DNA from: Bryoerythrophyllum caledonicum
Lineage: Eukaryota; Streptophyta; Bryopsida; Pottiales; Pottiaceae
Reading direction: 5' to 3'
Assembly (NCBI GenBank): GCA_963971425.1
Contig: OZ020517.1
Span: 14,789,297 to 14,853,296, forward strand
DNA: 64,000 nt
Shown here: positions 1 to 9,502 of the stretch, in pieces
Layout of the letters: every line of letters begins with the position of its first letter
How positions within the stretch are numbered: position 1 is the first letter of the stretch
The notes under the pieces: model-generated
Told to the model about the DNA's origin: nothing
What the model saw: the letters and a program-made list of their open reading frames with translations, nothing else
Databases searched by the model: none
Made by a program: the position numbers and the translations under genes

Positions 1-241
1 TGTAATGCCTACGTGATACATTTGTAATATCTATGTATCCAAACCATCGTAATTTGGAAAAATAAATAATTTGGCAGGGAGGTGCCGAAATGGATGGATG
101 CTTACAATAATGCTCATCAATATTCTTGAGTCCTTCCTAATGCAAGCTAAAGCTCCTCAATAGTACCCAAAGTTTGCAAGAATTTACCAATAGTTCCCCC
201 ACACTTTCCAAAACCAAGTCACCTTTTTCAAGTGGTCCCGA
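1..241. repeat. Dispersed AT-rich repeat, no gene
   Basis: No coding signal. Bases about 110-225 resemble 26570-26690 (shared phrases around 'ttcttgag', 'aatagtacc' and 'tagttcccccac'), and bases 655-760 resemble 27080-27180, so this is part of a dispersed repeat family split here by the SINE at 242-589. Confidence 0.45.
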
Positions 242-589
242 CAAAGAACTCCGGTCTCCGAAGGAGACCAACGTGAAAATAGTGTTTGTTCATTTTCTTC
301 ACTAAGCAAATGGCCACGGGACATAGGCTAGTGTAATAGAACTACTCCGCCCTCTCGAGGGTAAACACTTTTCTACACTAAGTGCTTCCCTACACTAGTT
401 GCCTTAGAGACAACCGACATGTCATCTCCCCCAAGGGCTTTGTGGGTCCCCATCCAACGAGGCCTTGGAACCCCATACCATAATTGGGTGGACTATAGTG
501 GTAGGCACCACGCCGGCAATAGGACTTGAACTCACAACCACCTCACCGGTGTGCCATGATCCAAACCACTACACCAAGGCTGTGGTGCC
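242..589 (-). mobile_element. tRNA-derived SINE with 15-bp target-site duplication
   Basis: Read on the minus strand the element begins GGCACCACAGCC and soon shows an RNA polymerase III A box (TGGTGTAGTGG) and a B box (GTTCAAGTCC) at tRNA-like spacing, followed by a body unrelated to tRNA. The same 15 bases, TTCAAGTGGTCCCGA, flank it at 227-241 and 590-604, as expected of a target-site duplication made by LINE-type reverse transcription. The length of about 348 bp suits a plant SINE. It is inserted in an older repeat. No poly-A tail is obvious at the 3' end. A decayed tRNA gene alone is less likely because of the long body and the flanking repeats. Confidence 0.75.
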
Positions 590-604
590 TTCAAGTGGTC
601 CCGA

Positions 605-1469
605 TTGCTAACATAAGGCCACAAATCACAGGATAATATACAAGGTCACCCCTTCTCACTTTTAAAAAAACTATGATGCGTAAAGAAATCTAAAAATTTA
701 GTACATTCTTTCAATGATTCAATGATGGTAACACAAACTGGAGAGAATTGTGCAACTTTTAATCGTGGATTACTTTTAGTGCTTTGATTACCTTATGCAG
801 TGGTCACGTTTTGTACATATTTAATTCAAAATGGAGAGTGTCTAATTTTTTTCGTAAATTCAAGAATTTTGTCTGCGTGATACCTATGTAATACCATGGT
901 GCTACCCATATAATGTCTAGGTGATATCCATAAAGTGTCTAGGTGATACCTAAGTGATACTAATTGTGTATGAACCGCTGCATCCAAGAAAAATAGTTCG
1001 TTTGGCAAGAAGGTGCAAAAAGTGGCCACTACGTACGGAACTTTCTATGGGCAACTATCCATGCCTTACAAGCCCAAATTTAGATTGTACAAGGCAAGTG
1101 AGGGCTCTCCACTCATAACTAGACCTGGATCTTTACAATTTTGAGCCACGAGCGTCTTCCGGGAGGTAGGCCCTTGTCTTGATGGCACCCTCTTATTCTT
1201 TGGCCCTCTCATTCAAGGAGGTCCAGAGGCTTTCGTTAGAATTTGTTGTGGAAAATTTAGGGCTTGTGGCTCCAAATTATCCTTGGAGGCCCTTTTTGCT
1301 TTAAATAGGTCCCCCATCCAAAAACATAATAGGGGCTAGGTTTTACCCCAACCCCCTCCTCCGAACACTTGTAGCCCCAAATTTGAGAAATCCGCTAGAC
1401 CTCAAGACACCTTTACAATGTGAGTGGACTCAAGAGTTTTGACCAAAAAGAAAAAGGGTGACCGCAAGG
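605..1469. other. Intergenic, no gene seen
   Basis: AT-rich sequence with short degenerate repeats of the type 'gtctaggtgatacc' around 875-955. No supported gene or RNA. Confidence 0.5.
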
Positions 1470-1823
1470 ACACTACACCGTTCACTGAATATAGTGTAGA
1501 CTAGACTATTTGAAATTTCCTACACTAATTTCATTAAACGCAAATTAAAGTGGTCCACTTCAATTTTCCATCCACATCAAATCATGTCCATTAGAAATAG
1601 TGTGGCTTGTTTCAAAATAAAACACACGGGAATTGATGTGGATAAGTTTTTACAAGTTGTACTCAAAACCAAAATTATAATACAATAACATAATAAAATA
1701 ATAACATAATCTCTTATTATAAAAGAATTCAGGATGAAGAACACGTCGGATGTAAAACACGTCGGATGGATGAACGCGCCGATGAAAAGTCGCAGTTAGG
1801 GTTTTATCAGTTATGAGTTTCGG

Positions 1824-1962
1824 TGCCTCCTGCTCAGGTGCGGGGATTGAAACGGTGACCACCTACGATCCTTCATCCGAGGAGTTCGTCATCAACACTC
1901 CGTGTGAATCAACACTCCGTATGAATCTGCTCAGAAGTATTGGATTGGAGGCGCTGCACAGG
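1824..1962 (+). pseudogene. Captured acyl-CoA oxidase exon fragment
   Basis: The translation contains GIETVTTYDPSSEEFVINTP followed, after an 18-bp local duplication that shifts the frame, by ESAQKYWIGGAAQ. This matches the conserved block of peroxisomal long-chain acyl-CoA oxidases (ACX2/ACX3 type), flavoenzymes that perform the first step of beta-oxidation. The exon begins after a CAG acceptor at 1816-1820 and stops at CAG|GTCTGTG, a preserved donor site, so it was taken from genomic DNA rather than from mRNA. A one-base deletion near GTGCGGGG also breaks the frame. It is a passenger in Helitron C and non-functional. Confidence 0.8.
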
Positions 1963-2174
1963 TCTGTGATGATGTTCCCTCAAAATTAGGGTTTGGAGCA
2001 AGTGCGTCAAATTATGGTCCTGATTCCGTTATCTCTCCATTGTAGCATGCTACCCATACGATCGTGTTCTCGCAACTCTCGATCAACGGGAAGAATGAAG
2101 GCGAAGCACAGGTGAAGAGCTCGGAGCAGCGCGGGACATTGCCACCGGCGCGTTTGGATATTGCGCCGGGTACC

Positions 2175-2472
2175 CGAATCAGAAGGTGCGGACCATCACC
2201 GCCCTGTCGCTGGCTGCTCTCGCGGAGGCAGCAGCTTCGTACGGTACCGAGAACTTCGATTCAGTGTTGAAGCCGCTGTGGAAGGGCATTCGGTCACACA
2301 GGGGCAAGGTGTTGGCCGCGTTCCGGAAGGCGATCGGGTTCATCATCCCGCTGATGGACGCGATGTATGTCAGCTACTACACGAAGGAGGTGATGGTGAT
2401 CCTGACCAGGGAGTTCCAGTCCCCGGACGAGGAGATGAAGAAGATCGTGCTGAAGGTGGTCGGTGTGGCCAT
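2175..2472 (+). pseudogene. Captured SF3B1 (splicing factor 3B subunit 1) HEAT-repeat fragment
   Basis: About 97 codons, from [19 protein letters not shown] through [16 protein letters not shown] and [16 protein letters not shown], match the HEAT-repeat region of SF3B1, the U2 snRNP core protein that recognises the intron branch site. The match ends abruptly at VLKVV and is followed by unrelated AT-rich sequence. There is no ATG start; the open frame only appears to begin at a GTG codon. A few conserved positions have drifted. It lies in sense within Helitron C. A separate, downstream part of the same gene occurs in Helitron A at 24041-24132. Confidence 0.88.
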
Positions 2473-2624
2473 CGGCATAAAATTTTTGTGCTTTTTGTTA
2501 TTTGGAAATAAAATCTTCAAGGAAATTATCCAAGAGCACATCACTAAAAGTTTTGGCATCGAAATGAGTTGTCAGCTAAATGAATGTGATGACAATTTTA
2601 TAATAGACAACAGAATGAACCAGA

Positions 2625-2755
2625 AAAATCACCTGGGAGCAGATGATATCTTTTGCGGTCACATCCTTGAAGTGCTCCAAGTGCTCCTTTGGAACAGCAT
2701 ATTCATTGCAAAACTGGCCTGCAATCAATGAAGCCAGGTTGATCTTTCGGTAGAG
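2625..2755 (-). pseudogene. Exon-like fragment of an unidentified gene
   Basis: The minus strand encodes [19 protein letters not shown], then [20 protein letters not shown] and IICSQ, ending at a good donor, CAG|GTGATTTT. Composition and splice signal look like a genuine captured exon in Helitron C, antisense to the other cargo. I do not recognise the family. Confidence 0.45.
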
Positions 2756-2832
2756 GGGGTGTGCATTCAGTAGGGAATATGCATGTAGATGTGTCTGTAT
2801 GGTGTGTGATGCTTGATCATGGATTGATTTAG

Positions 2833-3354
2833 TTCTCTGGATGAATCGGTGCAGTTGCTCAAGAAATCGGGGTGGAAGGAAGGCACAGGCCTTGGTGACA
2901 CAGAGCAGGGCAGGTTGGATCCAGTGGAGACCCACATGAAACAGGACAGGCGGGGCATAGGGGCAGATTTGAAGAAGAAGAAGGTGGTACTGAATTCTGA
3001 AGAGAGGCGAAGTCAGAGGAAGGCCCTTGAGGTAAGCATGCACCCACATATTCGAGAATGAAAGAAAGTTGTTTCTCTCCGTGGTGATAGGTTTCGGGTC
3101 AGAAATGATACTTTCAGTTGACAATATGTATTTTGATTCAGTGGAAATTATCAAAATACGGTAATGTTTTTGGGCTATTTGTGAGCTAAAAGGTGGTGTT
3201 TTTTTTGTGTGAGCAGGAGACGGAAGAGGGTGAAAAGGAAAAGGTGTTGAAAGCTCTTGCTAAAGCCGAACGTGAACGAGAGCACGCCCTCGCTGCTGCG
3301 TTCTACAGAGAATTTTGGCGATTATTGCGACCTGTAGCTGTACAGTACCTTTGA
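2833..3354 (+). pseudogene. Captured 3' end of a D111/G-patch domain gene (two exons)
   Basis: Exon 2833-3031 begins after an AG acceptor and encodes SLDESVQLLKKSGWKEGTGL then GDTEQGRLDPVETHMKQDRR, the glycine-rich G-patch, an RNA-processing module that activates DEAH helicases. The intron 3032-3216 (GTAAGC...GCAG) is retained. Exon 3217-3354 continues in frame with a Glu/Lys-rich helix (AKAEREREHALAAAFYREFW) and ends at TGA. All 66 plus 45 codons are open, so this part could still be spliced and translated if transcribed from elsewhere, but the N-terminal portion is missing. It is Helitron C cargo; the retained intron shows DNA-level capture. Confidence 0.8.
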
Positions 3355-3811
3355 GTATTGTACTATACACCAAATTCTTTCCAGAATTTACCAAGGTTGG
3401 GAGTCGCCCTGCCAATGTAGGGACCTCCACATTTAGGAAGACAACATATCACATTTTATTCTTCCGTTATAGTGCAGGACACTAAATGTCACACGATCAG
3501 AAAACTAAATAACGGTTCTGTTCACCTTGGCTTAATCAAGTGCTCAATCACGGCGTTGATTTAGAGGCATCAACGGTTCTGTTTTTCTGCAATTGGCTTT
3601 CGTAGAAACGAGCTTTTGGATGAAAACGGTCGCAATTCGGGTTTGCGACAAGATGATAATTTCTCATGATCTTCATACATTGGGGACAGGGACGGGGAGG
3701 GGGACGGGGGACGGGGGGACGTTGGATTGGAGGGAAAGGGCTAGGGACGGGGAGGTGGGGACTCAACACAAAAAAAAATGTTGTGTCCGGAGGACATGGG
3801 TATCCCACTAG

Positions 3812-4572
3812 TCTATATATATAAAAGAATACAAGATGAAGAACACGTCAAGTGGATGAACATGTCAGATGTAAAACACGTCGAGCTTGGATGAAAAAGT
3901 GGTGCGAAAGTTAAAAGTTATAAATTTTAACTCCCGGTCACGTGACTCTCTTTCTTGATTTTGACCTCTCCATGTGCACGGTGATGCACTCTTCTTGACT
4001 CTTGATATTAGGTAGTAACCTAATGACTCTTGATTTTGACCTCTTGATGTGAAGGGTTTTCTCCTCCTATATTAGGTAGTTACCTAATGACTCTTGATTT
4101 TGACCTCTTGATGTGAAGGGGTTTCTCCTCTTGTATTGGGCAAGTGGTACTTATGTGCACAAAGGGTTGATCAAAATGCAAATGTAAAGTAAAAGTACTT
4201 TATTTTTGAAGTGGATTCAAGCTAGGATAACGTTTACATGCACTCCAATAATATATGTACTTTTCCAATTAGATTTGATTTGAGCTTATAGGTATTAAAA
4301 TACAAAACATACAAACGTAAATTTAACACACCACACTCCGCTCTCCCAGTCGGGACAATGGGCACTAAAAGTTAGGGTTTTGGATAAAAGGACAGGGCGG
4401 GGACGGGTACGGGGGACGGGGGACGGGGGACAAGGGGACGGGGAACAAGGGGACGGGGACGGGGGACAAGGACGGAGGGGACGATGGATTGGAAGGAAAG
4501 GGCAAGGGGATGGGGAGGTGGGGACTCAACACAAAAAAATGTTGTGTCCAAAGGACACGAGTACCCCATTAG
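3812..4572 (+). mobile_element. Short non-autonomous Helitron D
   Basis: It starts TCTATATATATAAAAG directly after the CTAG of Helitron C and ends with a hairpin (GTGTCC/GGACAC) and TTAG|T at 4569-4573; TTAG is a one-base departure from the usual CTAG. The 5' 80 bases and 3' 60 bases are homologous to Helitrons A, B and C. There is no gene cargo; the interior has two tandem copies of a block containing 'gactcttgattttgacctc' (about 4020-4130). A GGGGAC-repeat tract fills 4390-4480. Length is 761 bp. Confidence 0.8.
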
Positions 4573-4880
4573 TAAAATAATAACATAATAAAATAATAAC
4601 ATAATAATATAATAACATAATAATATTATTTTATAACATAAGAATATAACATAAGAATATTAACATAATATTATAATATAATATAACATAATATAATATA
4701 ACATAATATAATATTAACATAATAATATAACATAATGATATAACATAATAATATAATAATAACATAATAATAACACAATAACATAATAATAACATATAAT
4801 AATAACATAATAACATATATTATAATATTAATACTATATATAATAATAACATATATAATAATAACATATTACTATTACTA
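4573..4880. repeat. AT-only microsatellite of ATAACATAAT type
   Basis: About 300 bp of imperfect ATAACATAAT/ATAATA units with essentially no G. The same repeat lies at 1670-1709 just left of Helitron C, so the two tracts were one before the Helitrons inserted. Confidence 0.85.
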
Positions 4881-5113
4881 CTATATTAATAACCAAAATT
4901 GATGTGGTCCACATCAATTTTCATCCAAAACTAGAATTGATGTAGTCCACCTCAATTTTCATCCACATTACCTATACCTCCACACTATATTCAGTGAACG
5001 GTGTACCATATACTCTCCGACAAGCCACCATGTGATTAAGCACGTGGCTGCCGTTGAATTGGAACATGGATGAATATTGAAGCCACTGACAAGCGGTCAA
5101 GCGTTGAAACGGA

Positions 5114-5422
5114 GCACAATATTCCGCTCCTATACTTGCCACGGGAGGGCGCCCGCGGGCAGCGAAGCAGTGCGGGCAGCTGCTTTCTGAACAATTGCCC
5201 GTGGGCAATACCCGTTTCTGCTGCGGCGTGGCTGAGCGAAAAGATGTGCGAGGAGGGCAGAGGCGATGACAACGACGACGAAATTTAGGGCTCGGCATAT
5301 ATGGGTGGGTCAGAATCGGAGGCGGGTATCGCCCAAGGGCAATTCTTAAGAAAGCAGCTGCCCGCACTGCTTCGCGGCCCGCGGCTCCCTCTCGTGGCAA
5401 GCGTAGCAGCGGAATATTGTGC
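5114..5422. repeat. GC-rich long inverted repeat (100-bp arms)
   Basis: Arm 1 (5114-5214) and arm 2 (5323-5422) are reverse complements at roughly 85-90 percent over their full length, from GCACAATATTCCGCT to GGGCAATACCCG, with a 108-base loop. The arms are much more GC-rich than the surroundings. A transcript of either strand would fold into a long, nearly perfect hairpin. It could be a foldback transposon, an inverted duplication of a captured exon, or a small-RNA precursor. No target duplication was recognised. Confidence 0.8.
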
Positions 5423-6180
5423 TTCCCGATGAAACCATCATGAACAGAGACAGGCTGGACAAGCTCGAAACCCGGCCCAATCGCCAGACCCACCGCATCG
5501 TCAGCCGATCCCGGAATCGCCAGATCCAGAAGCCGACACCCGAGCCTCAGATCCACGGCTGGAAAACAGGAACCCGGTCAAGGCCACGGCCCAGCATCCC
5601 GCGCCGGGGTCGATGCCGTGCTCCTCACAGAACTTGGCACTAGTGGTCTGGCTTCCGCACTAGCCGCCCTAGATGTGGATGATCTCACTCACCGCGTCTG
5701 GCTGGAAACATTCACTCGCTCGCTGCCGCAACTAACGCGAGAGGCAAGCGGGCAGGGGATAGTCAGAGGCCGCGAGAGAGGGAAGCTGTGGGTGAGCTTT
5801 GGCGATGGAGATCAAACACCGCGCTTCGTTTATACCGAGTGCAGAGGCCTGAAGGCAGCGGAAGGAAACAGGAAAGCTCTAGCGACGAATGCACACGGTA
5901 AGATCTCAAAACGCGCAGTAAGCTTCACGTTGTTGTTTCTGTGTCTTATTCTTCACTTCGTATCTTACAGTAGTCGCACTGTGGTCGGCAGAGGCAGAGA
6001 TCGCCTCCCATCTCTGACTAGGGGCTCTCTGTGCCCTTTCTGATTCCAGCGGCCTTGTGCGCGGCGCGGCGACGTTCCTGGCCTGGTCTGCGTAGACTAG
6101 TTCGGAGGCCGACTCATTGAAGATTGCAGACGGGATCAGGTGCTTCAGAACTGCGCGGCCACCGAGGTAAGTGGTCATTT
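5423..6180. other. GC-rich exon-like region, gene not identified
   Basis: This stretch is GC-rich and partly open on both strands. On the minus strand 6040-6165 reads LGGRAVLKHLIPSAIFNESA then SELVYADQARNVAAPRTR, and on the plus strand a good donor (GAG|GTAAGT) lies at about 6163-6170. It may contain first exons of a gene, possibly 5' untranslated exons of the ROCO gene, or captured fragments. I cannot assign it to a family. Confidence 0.3.
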
Positions 6181-6536
6181 CTCGGTTATCCTTAGAACCC
6201 TTGTTATGTAGAGGTTGCTTGGCTTTTATGTTAGGAAGGAGTCCCAAGTTAGTGGTCAGCCTACTATCAGATCGCAATACTAGATCTAGGAATAGTCGAT
6301 GTGGTCGAACTCAGAAGACGACTACTTCTGTTTTCAGTCGTTCTTCGAATGCTTGCACTGTAAGTTGCTAGATGTCTTCGGCGAAAAGAGGGAGTCAGAG
6401 AACAGTGTGTGCCAATTGGGTACACTAACCACCTTCTTCAAGTCTACCCCCCACTTTCCTTAGCTCCACATATGGCAGAGGTACCTGAGACAAAAGACTG
6501 TACCTTTAACCGCTGGTATGGACTATCGCCCTCTAT

Positions 6537-6775
6537 TTAAATCCTTAAACGTTAGTCGGGAGTCGTATATACAGGCACTTACTTCACCCTGCATAGCACA
6601 AAAAATGTAGTAAAGTTTAGCAAGACTAACACGTTTGGATTGAAGGTTTTTCAAGTAACATCTTTCATTTGGAGGTCATTTCAACATGTGAACCTTATCA
6701 TGTTCGAATATGACACCATGCATAAATGTAGAATACTGTGGCAACCAGTGGCACCATCTGACGTTTAAGGGTTAA
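6537..6775. mobile_element. MITE with TTAACCCTTAAACG-type ends
   Basis: About 239 bp bounded by TTAAATCCTTAAACGTTAG and CTGACGTTTAAGGGTTAA. The interior ('ggattgaaggtttttcaag', 'catttggaggtcatttcaac') recurs at 31560-31640 (inverted), 31790-31900 and 23035-23120. The conserved termini and dispersed copies mark a non-autonomous DNA transposon; superfamily undetermined. Confidence 0.6.
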
Positions 6776-9502
6776 AGAAGAATTGTAGTTCCGCGGTACA
6801 TGCGATAATTTCTGAGTTGAAGAAATAGGAGTAGTACTGTAGAGCTACGTTTCTTCCCTGAACTGAAGGGAGAGAGTGCATGTTGGCGGTGTAAGGTACG
6901 ATCTCGGTTTCAGGTACTTCAACACTGTAGCCGTTCACATGATACTGCCTCGTTGTGGAGAGTATTTGAGTTGCACTCACGAACATGATATGCTCACATC
7001 AGCTACTCATTAGCTTGAGTTCCCAACTTCCGATACTCACAACCTTCTGGCTCTATGTGCCGCAGCGCTCAAGCGGCTTACACTAGTTGGACGAGATTGT
7101 TTGGTTCTCAAGCTCAAGAGATTCTTCCTTCCTCTGTTAAGTGTTCTCTTTAGCGGCATGTTTTCGCGCTTCTCAAGTTACATCTGTTTGTTCTGTTTCC
7201 ATGTCTGGAGGCTTTGACGAAGTCGTGGTATCTAGTCTCTGTTACACAGATCTAGACTTCAGAAGGTGGCGGTTGCTTTGTCGTAATCAGTACCGTTGTG
7301 CCAGAAAACTTTGAGGTCGCTCTTAATATGAGCAGGTGAGATTAGTCAGAAAATAGACTGCAGTAGTATCGTAATATCTATCGATCTTAGTGTCTGCTTT
7401 ATTTTCTGTAAGAAAGATCAAAGTTCGTTCCGTTCTAGAGCTGACGACATCTGCAAGGACTAAAGAATGAGCATTTTCGTGTAGCAGACCGGGGTGACCA
7501 TGTGAGTGGCATCAATCCTTACTTCTAGATTGATTGCGTGCGAGGAAAGCATTGAAACTGGGTCCTCGTTACTGATCTGAGTAGAAGTCCAAAGAGTCTC
7601 CTGACGACATGTACTGACGATGCTTTTTGTTTTGAATGTGATTCGGTTCGTTGTCATTCTACTTGGGATGCTTGTTCTCATTGTTTTTATCCTGAATCGC
7701 AGGTTGACGAAGTCGATGTCGTGATTGATCCCAAGGACGTAGAGCTGTCCACAGCGAGATCTTGTGGTGCAGAAGGTGGGATAGTGCTTGCAGTAAGTTA
7801 TCTCATGCTTTTCAACATGCGAGGGTGGCAACACAGTCCAACAGTAATCCTGCATTCATCACGCTTCATATACACTTTTTATCCTTTAGACGCCAAGTTT
7901 CTGTAGTGATTTCTGGCTTAGAGATAAGATTTCTGCTTTCTGCCTTCACCGTTAACTCCTTTGAGGAACCTGTGTGTGCAGGTCAGAATGTGAATAAGGT
8001 GGAAACAACTAAAGAGAGTTTCCATAAACCCGCAGGTATTAAAATGTTTTACTCGAAGGAACGGTCCCGATTGAAAACCAAAGTCTAAGCGTTCCAGCTC
8101 CTACCGGGCTGAACTGTACGACATTCAACTCATCTAGAACAGCAAGACAGCATCAAAAGCGCTCGTCTGTCGAGGCATGATGAGTTCCAAAAAGGAAGAG
8201 ATAACTGAGACGATGGTGAGTTGATTTCATCTTGGTCCTTTTTGTGGTTCACAGGTTAGAACAGTAGCTCGGTCCGAGAAAATTCGTACCTATAACTGGA
8301 AGGTATGATTTCCGTTCTTGGCGTGGTCATATTCACGATTGATCTCATGAAAACACTCACAGATGGCTAGGACTACTTTGTGTTGTGGTTAGAGACCTCC
8401 AAGCTCTTCAATTGATCTCAGAACCAACGTTAACGTAATGTAACGTTGGGTGGCTTTTCAAGTAAATACGCCATACTCGAAATTTGCGTTTATTTTATTA
8501 TGTTTTGATTTTAGATTTCAAATTTGATTTCAAAATTTTGATTTTGATTTAATTTAAATTAGTTTATTAGTAGCTCTTTTATTATGGTTTGTTAAGGATT
8601 TATTGGGGTATATGATCATATACAGGATAGCCGAGTTTCTGATCACCGGACGAAAATCAACTTCGCTGGATGGTACTCAAGTGGTCCCGTAGACTTCCAA
8701 GTTTTCTCCTCTTTCTTCTCATGGATTTTGATTAGCATTTTCTGTGCTGTCATGTGTAGGGTTTGGAACAGAAAGAGACTCTGTAGGAGCTTGCTGCATC
8801 TATGAATCAAGCAACTGTTTGATTAGATATATTTCATCAATTTGTTCATCCCGAAGGCGTCCCGGAGTGCCAGCAATCGGATGAACAGTTGTTGGTAACA
8901 TTTACAAGCATGCGATAACCAGCTTTCCTCGTCATCTTGGTTTTCATGTAACCATGGCTTACTTTGAGGCAGCACTTTGAAGACGCCGGTGAGTACCTCA
9001 GCAACTTAACCTCTGATCCGTGCCACATCTGTCCACCAAGTGAACATCTAGTTTTCTTGTAATCTGCAAATTGAGTTGACTGTCTGAAAATTTTGCTTAT
9101 CCTATTCACAGTTGTCCATGAATCTGGGTAAGATTGTTCAGCGAGACATGCGAAATGTAGGTTGGATGCTAATAAACCCTCACCTAAAAGTTCTGGAAAG
9201 GGTGAAGTGTAATGAGTAATAAACAATAGTTGTCGCTCAATGGCTTATGTTACTGTACAGTTGATGTGCGAGGAAAAAGCGCATGTGTGTCCCAGTGATG
9301 AAAGAGGAGGATCAGAGTCGAAGTTCCGGAACATCTTGAGTTGCAAGCATACCATGTTTGATTCTGTTCTGAAGTTTGAGGTTGGGGTTGTTACAGTGAT
9401 TGCAGGTCATCGACAACATCATTCTTTTGCGCCATTTGGCTATGAGCACGTCCACGGAAGCTATGACCGCGTCTGAAAGCATTCCTTAGTAGACGACCAA
9501 GT
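6776..9502. other. Upstream region of the ROCO gene, no confident gene
   Basis: No open frame with recognisable homology. Several good splice-like motifs suggest 5' untranslated exons of the ROCO gene may lie here, but none can be fixed from sequence alone. About 8430-8600 is AT-rich. Confidence 0.35.

Larger units (their letters stand above)
1710..3811 (+). mobile_element. Non-autonomous Helitron C carrying host gene fragments
   Basis: The 5' end is A|TCTCTTATTATAAAAG and the 3' end is a hairpin (near 3782-3796, arms TGTCC/GGACA), a spacer of about 10 bases, then CTAG|T at 3808-3812. These are Helitron hallmarks: 5' TC, 3' CTRR after a hairpin, insertion between A and T, no target duplication. 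Length is 2,102 bp and no Rep/helicase is encoded. Cargo in the same sense is an acyl-CoA oxidase exon, an SF3B1 fragment and a G-patch exon pair; one exon-like stretch lies antisense. A GGGGAC-repeat tract lies at 3682-3722. The first 65 bases are nearly identical to the 5' end of Helitron A (24803 downwards), so both belong to one family. Confidence 0.85.
1470..5010. mobile_element. Degenerate CACTA-like inverted-repeat element hosting two Helitrons
   Basis: The left end at 1470 begins CACTACACCGTTCACTGAAT, and the same block occurs inverted at about 4983-5008. Inside lie related blocks built on 'ttgatgtggtccac', including a perfect palindrome of 13-bp arms at about 4894-4920. The core is a long ATAACATAAT-type microsatellite whose two halves (1670-1709 and 4573-4870) now flank the Helitron pair. 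CACTA-superfamily elements end in CACTA and carry subterminal repeats, which fits; no transposase is present. The extreme right end is degraded (GGTGTACC), so that boundary and the 3-bp target duplication are not resolved. Confidence 0.5.

Noticed and set aside
500..583. Possible tRNA gene
   Set aside because: A and B boxes are present, but the arms do not fold into a full cloverleaf and the sequence is embedded in a 348-bp element with target duplications, so it is called a SINE.
4631..4816. Open frame of Leu/Tyr/Ile-rich peptide in the AT microsatellite
   Set aside because: It is a by-product of the ATAACATAAT-type repeat, with no coding composition or homology.
9240..9476. Possible small gene just before the ROCO gene
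   Set aside because: No homology, and it ends in a stop shortly before the ROCO start; more likely untranslated leader.
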